NCBI GenBank assembly: GCA_002412645.1
Contig: DHVL01000050.1
Coordinates: 1 to 12,070 of the forward strand
Reading direction: 5' to 3'
DNA from: Candidatus Dojkabacteria bacterium UBA5209
GTDB lineage: Bacteria > Patescibacteriota > Dojkabacteria > SC72
Length of the DNA: 12,070 bases
Shown here: positions 1-8,500 of the stretch, piece after piece
Layout: each line of letters begins with the position of its first letter
Numbering within the stretch: position 1 is the first letter of the stretch
Notes under the pieces: generated by a model
What the model was told of the DNA's origin: nothing
Databases searched by the model: none
What the model saw: the letters and a program-made list of their open reading frames with translations, nothing else
Position numbers and translations under genes: made by a program

Positions 1-2487
1 AGTAATGCACAAACCTCAACAACCATTAATTTCCAAGGAAAAATAGTTAGAAACGATACAGGATATGAAGGACTAAATGTCACAACAGGTAGCCCAGCAT
101 GTGTACTAAGTGGTGCAGATACATGTGATTTCCAAGTTAAATACTACTCTGCCTCTACAGGAGGAACACTGTACCTAACGGAAACGTTTACAGATAAAGA
201 AATAGGGGATTACCAAGGAATCTTTAATCTCTCTCTAGGTTCTGGAAGTATAACAGCGGGTACATACTCTACGCTTGATCAAATGATTAATAGCTCTAAT
301 TCAATATATGTTGAAATACTGTTTGCTCCTGGAGGTGCAGGCTCCTACACAGAAACCTTTACAAGAATGCCTATGCAAGCAGCACCATTTGCAATTAGAT
401 CTAAATATTCAGAAATGGCTCAAGGGGCATTTAAGTTTGAAAATGCTGCTAATTCAACAGGATATACTGGAAGTGATGGAATGGTTTACTACGATACAAC
501 AGATTCGACCTTAAAGCTTTACTCTGGTGGTACATGGACACCAATAGCTACAGGAGGTAGCTCCATATGGCAAAGTGCAAGTATTACATCTTTTAGTCAT
601 TCCCCATCTCAATTTCTAGAAACTACAGGTATTGCTACATTAGCAAACTTTGGTATTGATACCAGTGTTAATAGGGCATGGGTACATGGCGCATCATCAA
701 GAACTGGTTTCTCTGTATATTCTAACTATGAGGGAGCTACAGACTGGCCATTAGTCACGTTTAAGGCAGATGCAAGTAACTTTGGAAATTCAATATTACA
801 ATTGATACAAGATGGTACAGGCAGTGTATTAGAAGGGTATAAAGGGAGTGATAAGGTATTTGATTTTGATAACAGGGGAGACTTACATTTAAGTTCTGAT
901 GGTGTAATGTATTTCGAACCATTTGCTGCATCACCAACCAATCTCTACCCAGCTTCTGGGGAAGGATGCCTTTACAATGTAAATGGATCTTTGTATTGGG
1001 ATGAAGCTTGTGATTACAATGGAGTAGAGTTAGCCACAGGTAGCTCATCGCTTTGGACAGATGGAGGTACATTTACATATCTAACTTCTACCACAGACGA
1101 TATATACTTTGGTGGAAATACTCTAGGAACTGCTACATTCGTATTTGATGTAGATGCTTCTGGAGGTAATTACTTAGAGATAGATAACGCACTAAATACT
1201 CAAAGACTCTTTACTATAGACGCGAATGGGAATGTCGGTATAGGAACGGATACGCCTACAGCCAAGCTAGATATTGGAGGTACTAACTCTAACATTGTTA
1301 ACGCTCTAGGGGATATCACTATTACCCCCGCACAGAATTTAATAATATCGCAAGGGAATGTAGGAATAGGGACTACGTCTCCTACATCTCTTTTCTCTGT
1401 AGGATCTACATCACAATTTCAGGTAAGTAGTACAGGCGATATCGTTAAGATAAAGAGTTTGACATACTCATGGCCTTCTGCACACACTACAGATGGAATA
1501 CTTGCAAATAATGGGTCTGGAACACTCACATGGTCTACAATAACATCACTAGGTGGCGTTACAGGTACAGGAAGTGGTAGTGCAACAGCAGGACAAATAA
1601 CATTTTGGAATAGCAGTACTAGTATAACAGGAGATAATGGATTCTGGTGGGACAATACAAATAAAAGGCTTGGTATCGGTACAAATACTCCACAGACAGC
1701 ATTAGATATTGCAGGGGCTACATCAGAAATATCTAATACAGAAGGAGACATTGTAATATTACCTGAAGATAATCTTGTATTAGGAAGTGGAAATTTGGGA
1801 GTAGGAATACTAACTACATATAGTGCAAAAGTTAGTGTAGTAGGATTGGGTACTACATCATCTACAACAAACTTACACCTCTTAAACTCTGCAGAAACAA
1901 GCATATTCCAAGTCTTGGATGATGGTAAGATTACACTAAGCAGTGGAGCACAATTCTCTAAAGATGGTACAAACTGGATGCCAGTAGCAGACAAAACAAG
2001 AGTAGCAGTACTAGCAGCAGAGTATTCAGGAGCAGTGCTCTCTGCAGATGGAACAGCAAATATTGGAGCTATGACATCCGATAGTGAAGGCAGTGGGTCT
2101 AACTCAATGAACTACTACGAATGGAACAGCTCAGAGACAACTCTAAACGATTACGATGTAAGGGTAAGATTCCAACTACCATCAGACTTTAATGCATGGG
2201 GTAGTGGTGGTATAAAGTTTAATTACGCAACAGAATCAACCAGTTCAACAAGTAATAAACTAGACTTTTACATATACAGACAAGACTCGGCAACAGTAGA
2301 TGATAGCTCTACTACAAAGGTCTCAGCTTCTGCAGGAGTATGGACATCTGTCACACTCCCAGGATCAAACCTTAATATCTGTAACAGTGCAGGACATGTA
2401 TGTGTATTTGTAATAAGGATGTATTCAGCAAATGATAACTTCTCTAGAGTAGGAGATATTGAGATTACATATGATAGAAAATTGTAG
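1..2487 (+). CDS. Secreted tail-fibre-like beta-repeat surface protein (5' partial)
   Basis: The frame is open from base 1, so the ATG at 283 is internal and not the start; 828 residues lie in the window. The first residues, SNAQTSTTINFQGKI, look like the end of a signal peptide (Ala-Gln-Thr region) followed by the 'INFQGK' opening common in exported Patescibacteria proteins, so perhaps only 20-30 residues are missing. Residues 145-188 hold a 'GMVYYDTTDSTLKLYSGGTWTP' type module. The middle has tail-fibre-like repeats: VGIGT at 412-416 and 454-458, LGIGT at 557-561, and a degenerate LGVGI at 599-603, each followed by Pro/Thr and a short beta strand with Leu/Asp-Ile. Residues about 667-828 form a separate beta-rich C-terminal domain. 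Six cysteines occur as three close pairs, which suggests disulfides outside the cell. There is no S74 intramolecular chaperone, LPXTG motif or C-terminal TM. The gene ends in tandem stops (TAG TAA). Its role as an adhesin or surface fibre is inferred; the precise function is unknown. Confidence 0.88.
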   Translation, partial: SNAQTSTTINFQGKIVRNDTGYEGLNVTTGSPACVLSGADTCDFQVKYYSASTGGTLYLTETFTDKEIGDYQGIFNLSLGSGSITAGTYSTLDQMINSSNSIYVEILFAPGGAGSYTETFTRMPMQAAPFAIRSKYSEMAQGAFKFENAANSTGYTGSDGMVYYDTTDSTLKLYSGGTWTPIATGGSSIWQSASITSFSHSPSQFLETTGIATLANFGIDTSVNRAWVHGASSRTGFSVYSNYEGATDWPLVTFKADASNFGNSILQLIQDGTGSVLEGYKGSDKVFDFDNRGDLHLSSDGVMYFEPFAASPTNLYPASGEGCLYNVNGSLYWDEACDYNGVELATGSSSLWTDGGTFTYLTSTTDDIYFGGNTLGTATFVFDVDASGGNYLEIDNALNTQRLFTIDANGNVGIGTDTPTAKLDIGGTNSNIVNALGDITITPAQNLIISQGNVGIGTTSPTSLFSVGSTSQFQVSSTGDIVKIKSLTYSWPSAHTTDGILANNGSGTLTWSTITSLGGVTGTGSGSATAGQITFWNSSTSITGDNGFWWDNTNKRLGIGTNTPQTALDIAGATSEISNTEGDIVILPEDNLVLGSGNLGVGILTTYSAKVSVVGLGTTSSTTNLHLLNSAETSIFQVLDDGKITLSSGAQFSKDGTNWMPVADKTRVAVLAAEYSGAVLSADGTANIGAMTSDSEGSGSNSMNYYEWNSSETTLNDYDVRVRFQLPSDFNAWGSGGIKFNYATESTSSTSNKLDFYIYRQDSATVDDSSTTKVSASAGVWTSVTLPGSNLNICNSAGHVCVFVIRMYSANDNFSRVGDIEITYDRKL

Positions 2488-2516
2488 TAAACTCTATTTA
2501 GATTTACATCTTTAGA

Positions 2517-2522
2517 TATAAC
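2517..2522 (+). promoter_or_regulatory. Possible -10 element (TATAAC) 5 nt before the giant gene's ATG
   Basis: TATAAC lies in the 40-nt gap and ends 5 nt before the ATG at 2528. If it is a sigma-70-type -10 box, transcription would start at or almost at the ATG and give a leaderless mRNA. No convincing TTGACA -35 box is visible at 16-18 nt spacing, and there is no Shine-Dalgarno sequence. AT-rich gaps yield such hexamers by chance, so this is weak alone. The cyclophilin gene has the same arrangement. Confidence 0.3.
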
Positions 2523-2527
2523 TACCT

Positions 2528-5500
2528 ATGAAAAAACTGCCTAAAATAAAAAGGAGTAAATCTCTAAACAGATTGTTAAAATATATACCTCCACTTGCCA
2601 TTGTTTTGGTACTCTTAATAGTCTTTTTCGCTATTAAACCCAAATCAAATGATAATATTTTCTCTTTAGAAAGTGGTAATAATGCAATATTAGAGAATAT
2701 TAATCCTAATTTTTCTGTACAGTTTGGAGAACAAGAAAACCCAGAATCACAATGGGTTAGATTTGAAGCAAAAGCATCACCAAAGAATCCATTCGAAGAG
2801 AACAAAAAGAGTTTCCTCTCTAAAGTAATCGATAGTATTAAACCTAAAGATAAGTATGGTATAGAGATGTCTCTTAAAGGAATACAACTCTCTCAAACAG
2901 ATCAATTAGAAGGAGTAGATGAAGATGTACTTACTGTAGCAGAACTTTTAGGTAGTAGTGAGATAAAAACATCCGTAGAACTAGTAGAGAGTGGTAGAGT
3001 AATAGGAGAGAATAATGATGAGCCTGTAGCAAAAGCAACCGTCATAAATAAAGATGTAGTAGAGGGTGTAGATATAGAATATCAGATTCTTGAAGGAGTA
3101 GGTCTTAAAGAAGAAATAGTTATTAGAAGTCTAGAAGAGTATACAAAAGAATGCGAAGGTAATATTTCAGAGTGTAAATTACCATTAAACGAATTCATAT
3201 TTGATATTAAATTAGATGAGGGTCTTCAATTAAAATATGATTGGTTTACATATAAAGGAAAGAGTACAAAAGGATACTATTTTACAGATTCTAAAGGTAA
3301 CTATGTAGCTCATTTCTTACCTAATTGGGCAATAGATTTAAATGGTAGTAAAACATACGATATTGATTTTGAAATAGAAGAGAAAGATGATAATAACTAT
3401 GAGGCTAAAGTTACTGTAGATATTAACTGGCTATTTAGTCCAGAGAGACTTTATCCAGTAAGAATAGACCCTAGTATTGTTCATGATACTAAAACAGAAT
3501 TTGATACAGGATATAACTATGGAACAGAGGTAGTAGATGGGCCAAAAGTACAGATTAAAGAATATGACCCAGTAGATTCTAATACTATTGGATATTGGAA
3601 GATGGATGATACAGATCCAGCAAAGATACCGAAAGATTGTTCTGCATTAAGACAGGCAGGGGTAACACATTCAGGTCAATACTTAATAGATCCAGACGGA
3701 AGTGGTGCAGGAGCGCCATTTGTTGCATATTGCGATATGTCATATGATGGAGGAGGTTGGACATTACTTGATAACTTTGTATCTTCTAACGCAGGTGATA
3801 CAGATCCATATGGTGCTGCAATAGGAGGGTCGAATATAAAAACTGGTACAGATTTAACAAATGCTGGTTATACGACATACTATACTAGTATAGAAAATAC
3901 TAGCTACACCAGGGTAAATGGTTATTTGCAAATGTTTTATAGTGGTGCGGAATACGGGTATATACAAAAAACTTTACCCTCATATGCTAACCAAGTATAT
4001 GTAAAATGGGGCAACTGGTACACTGGGACTGCGACCTTATCAATAGGGGGTAGTGTAGTTCAATCGTTAGGAGCAAGCTATGGAGCTGCAACATATCAAG
4101 GTTCATACAGTTCGGGTAATGCTATTAGGTTTCAAGAAAATGGTATTTTCTGGGCAGGTGAAATATGGGTAAGAGATACAAATGCATCTGCAGCACCATT
4201 ATTAACAATTGAGGATTCCTCTGGTTCTAATAATCATGGTATTGCAGATGCAACTAAACAAGTAGACGGTATAGATTCATATGCAAGAGAGTTTGATGGT
4301 GCAAATGATATTGTTCAGATTCCCGATAGTACAGACTTAAGAATGACAACAGGAGGTACTATCTCTGCTTGGATATATCCTAGAAGCTATGGAGAAGGAA
4401 ATTATGGGAGAATTGTTGATAAGGGAACAGATAATGTCGGTACTAATGGTTATTATTTTAGTTTAAATTCTGCTACCCAAAGTACACAATTCCGTATAAA
4501 TGCCTCTACACAAACAATGGGGCATAATGGTGCTGTGAAGCTATATGAATGGCAGCATGTAGCAGTGACATTCACGAACACTGTAAAAAAAATGTATTTA
4601 AATGGAGAAGATATTACAGCAAGTGGAGGAACAGACGTAGGTCTTCCACCCAACGTTACTGGAGATATTAGAATAGGACAAGTTGCCAATTCTCTCTTGA
4701 GGACCTTTGACGGCTACATAGATGAGGTATATATGTCTAGTAGTGTATTTACAGATTCAGAGATAAAAGAAATGTATCTTAATTCAATAGTTGAACGAGA
4801 TGGGTTTCATAAATCCTCAGAACTAGATTTAGGCTCTAATTCTTTCCTAGATGATATTACATGGGATGCATATGGTGATGCTACTAATGAGGAAGAACCA
4901 TTTAGTACTACTGGATTGGTAGCACAATGGAATTTCAATGAAAAAAGTGGAACTACAGCAGCAAGTGGAGGAAGTTGTGGTAGTTCATGTAATGGAACAT
5001 TAACTAGTATGACTACTACTGGACAAGATGTATCAATAAGTAGTGGTTGGACATACAATGGTAAGAAATTTGGAGATGGGGCAATAGTTTTTGATGGTAC
5101 AGATGACAGAGTAGTAATAAGTAGTCATAGTAGTTTAGGACTAACTACAGGACTAACTATAGAAGCATGGGTAAAGCCATACTCATATTCTACGGGAGGT
5201 TACAATCACATACTTGATAAACACGGAACATATGGTCTAAGTATATACAACGGTAAACCTTCCCTATACATGACAGCAGGAGGATGGTGGCAACCAGATA
5301 TATCACCACTTGAACTAAACAAATGGTCTCATGTAGTAGCAACATACAATGGAATTAATAAGACGCTATTTGTAAATGGTAGGCAAGTAGCACAAACATT
5401 ACAATCAGGAAGTATAGGTATAACATCAAATGCAGTTGGAATAGGGGCTACCTCTGCAGGACCATATTACTTTAATGGTGTAATTGATACTACAAGAGTA

Positions 5501-8500
5501 TTTTCTAGAGCCTTAACTACATCAGAGGTAATATCTCATTACAAACATGGTGATATAGATATTAAATACAGAACAAGTTTAGATGGTACTACATGGTCTG
5601 AATGGAATGGAGGTAGTGAGAAGAAGATAGAGACAATGGAGGGTAATCTATGTAGTACTGATATTCATGGCCTAGTTGCTTACTATCCTATGGATGAAAC
5701 ATCAGGAACTGTAATGTATGATGCCAATGGTAGTAATAATGCAAATCTTTCAGGATCATATATAACAGAGGGTAAACATGGTAAGTCCAGGTCTTTTATC
5801 AATAGCAGTGATGCTGCTATTGTTTCTTCAGAAATCTCATTAGCTAGTACTTCTTACACTATAGAGACATGGTTTAAGTGGCCACTTACTTCTGGAGGGT
5901 CATGGAACACATTAACAAGAGGATCTACTGGGGACCATCAGGTTATTGTTCAAAGATCTACAATGTTATTAGGTTCTTATTCACAAGATGCAGCTGCATT
6001 TGTATCTTCAGGTTTCTATATAAACACTTTAGACGATGGTTGGCATCATCTTGCTGCCGTAGCAAGCGATGCTACTACGAGATTCTTTATAGATGGAAAA
6101 CATGTTGGTACTGCAGCTTTTAAATCTACTAGGGGGATATATGCTATCGGTAATTATCAAGGGGGAGGACAACAATTTGGGACGATAGATGAGTTTAAGC
6201 TCTATAATATAGAGTTAACTCCTCAACAGATATATAGAAACTTCCTCCAAGGTGCAAAAATAAATAGTGCTATAAGTACCGAAAAAAGCAATATAAGAAT
6301 GGAGGGAGATTCTTCTATGAGAATTACTTCTAGTAATTACTCTTCAGATGGATATACTGCTGCCCATTGGAAACTTGACGAAGTCAGTGGTACTGGTGCA
6401 TATCTTAAGGATTCAAGTAGATTTGGTAATAATGGAACCCCTGTAGGGGCAGTTTATTCAGAAGGAAAATTTGATGGTGCAAGAGATTTCAATGGTAGTA
6501 CAAACTATCTTAATATAGGATCTGCGGTTGCACCAGCTTTACCTGTGACAATTTCTGCATGGGTAAGGCCAGATTCAGTCCATTCTGGTCATATTGTTAA
6601 TACGGGAAAGAACCAAGCAGCTGTTCACTATCACAATGGTGTATGGATGACTTTGTACAATAATCAGGTTAATATTGGCTTTGGAAATAATACTGCATGT
6701 GGTCCAAGTGCTAGAAGAGAAGTTGCAACAGCTTCTGCTACAGTTCCTGTCGGCAAATGGTCTCATGTAGTAGGTGTAATGGAGTCTGATACAGCAATGA
6801 AGATATATATAAATGGAGAAAGTGTAACTCTTGGTGCATATGGAGGTACCGCCACATTCCTTGCAAATGATTTGTCTCTTCCAGGTTCTATAGGAGCAAT
6901 GACAGATTGCGGCTCTGGTGCAAGAACATTATATTTTGATGGTAAGATAGATGAAGTCGCAATTATTAATAGAGCATATTCTAATTCAGAGGTTAAGGAA
7001 CTATATAATGCGGGGCATGGTAATGATGTAGGTAAGGAAATAGAATCGAATGTAAAAGAAGGTATATTAATGACTAGATATCCTGGTAATGTTGGACATC
7101 CTAATAATTTGGCAGAAATGATTGCAGATTTTCAGCCTGCTACGGTTTATACCAAAGAGATAGTAGATAGAGCTGTACATAGAGATTTTGGTGACTATTA
7201 CAACACTATGTACAGTACAGAAATGGAAGCATTGGTATCAGGCACATGGCAATTTGCTGTAGATGGAGATGATGCGGTAATAGTTTCTGTAGGAGGTACA
7301 ACTGTTGCAGGTAAATATGGACCAGGAGGACAGTGTAATTGTTTTACATATGCAGGATCTATATCTTTAACTGCAGGTAGTAAATATATAGTGAATGTCT
7401 GGCAGAATGAAGATGCAGGAGGAGACAGTGCTCAACTTTGGTATAAAGATCCAAATGATACAGCATGGAAGCATTTCTCTGTAAGTAATATATCTGGTTC
7501 AGCAAAATTAAGAGCATATGATTTGTCATTAGATTATGTGAATACCTCCTCATACATTACAAACGGAATGCCGTCTCTATCATCATTACCAGAATATACA
7601 GCACTACCATTCTGGATAGCAAGTGATAAAGTAGGTACAAATTTAGAATTAAGGTATGGTGAAAGTGAATATGTAAACTATGAACCAGACAGGTATACGA
7701 TAGGACATTGGGATTTGGAAGATAGAAGCTTCCTTGATTCAAGTGGTAACAATCTCCATGGAAGAGATTATTATGGTATTGAATACGGGATTAAAAGTTC
7801 TAATCTAACTCTAATTGCAAATCAGTGGAATGGAGTAGCGAATAACGGAGAGTTAGATATTACATGCCCTGGTGGTGATGCCGCTTGTTATATTATTAAT
7901 ATGGATGGTGAGCAACTATCTACGCCATCTATAAACTATGGAGCGGCCTTAATAGAGAACGCTGTCCAAAACGCCTTTTTAATGTATTCTCCCTCTTTAA
8001 CAGGGCAGGGGATAACCCCTTATGCTAGTGGAAGTAATAACTTTATTGCTGTTAGATATACTAGTGGAGTTTGGCAGTATGATAATAATACTGCCTGGGT
8101 GACATTTACACCTACGACTAGCAATATTCTAGTGGCTTCATTGGTTACAGGTAATCCTACTATAACTGGATTAGTACAAATAACTATTAATCCACCGACA
8201 CCAACTGGTGGTAAAATTGGTAACGGAATGCAATTTGATGGAACTAACTATATCCATCTCAAATCCCCTGCCCAATTACAAATGACAGGTAATCAAACTC
8301 TTGAAATGTGGCTGTATCCAACAGATATGACTATTAGAAGAAACCCATTTGCTAAAGCATATGGTGGTGAAGGTACAATAACTCAAGAAACTAGTGGTGT
8401 TCTTAACTACTACTATGGTACTGCTGGAGCAAATGCAACTCCATATCAATCAATAGGTTCTGTAGAGCCAGTAACACCATATACATGGAATCATATTGCA

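Noticed and set aside
283..285. ATG as the start of the first gene
   Set aside because: The same frame is open back to base 1 and the upstream residues form the expected secreted N-terminal region, so this Met is internal.
1419..1994. 191-codon open frame on the - strand
   Set aside because: It lies wholly inside the tail-fibre-like gene, whose repeats and composition continue through it. The reverse frame reads as Pro/Val/Leu-rich sequence with no recognisable domain, and is best explained by the lack of stops opposite Ser/Thr/Gly-rich coding DNA.
2497..2517. Direct repeat TTTAGAT (2497-2503 and 2511-2517) in the gap before the giant gene
   Set aside because: A 7-nt AT-rich repeat at 14-nt spacing is suggestive of a regulator site but is expected by chance in such sequence, and nothing else supports it.
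5878..6123. 81-codon + strand open frame within the giant gene
   Set aside because: It is out of frame inside LamG3, where the main frame keeps LamG motifs continuously. The product is rich in Cys/Arg/Trp with no domain.
7600..7700. Possible DUF2341 domain ('ALPFWIASDKVGTNLELRYGE')
   Set aside because: Only the short 'LPFWI' phrase and following strand resemble DUF2341. The N-terminal half expected of that domain is absent, so it is treated as a linker before LamG5.
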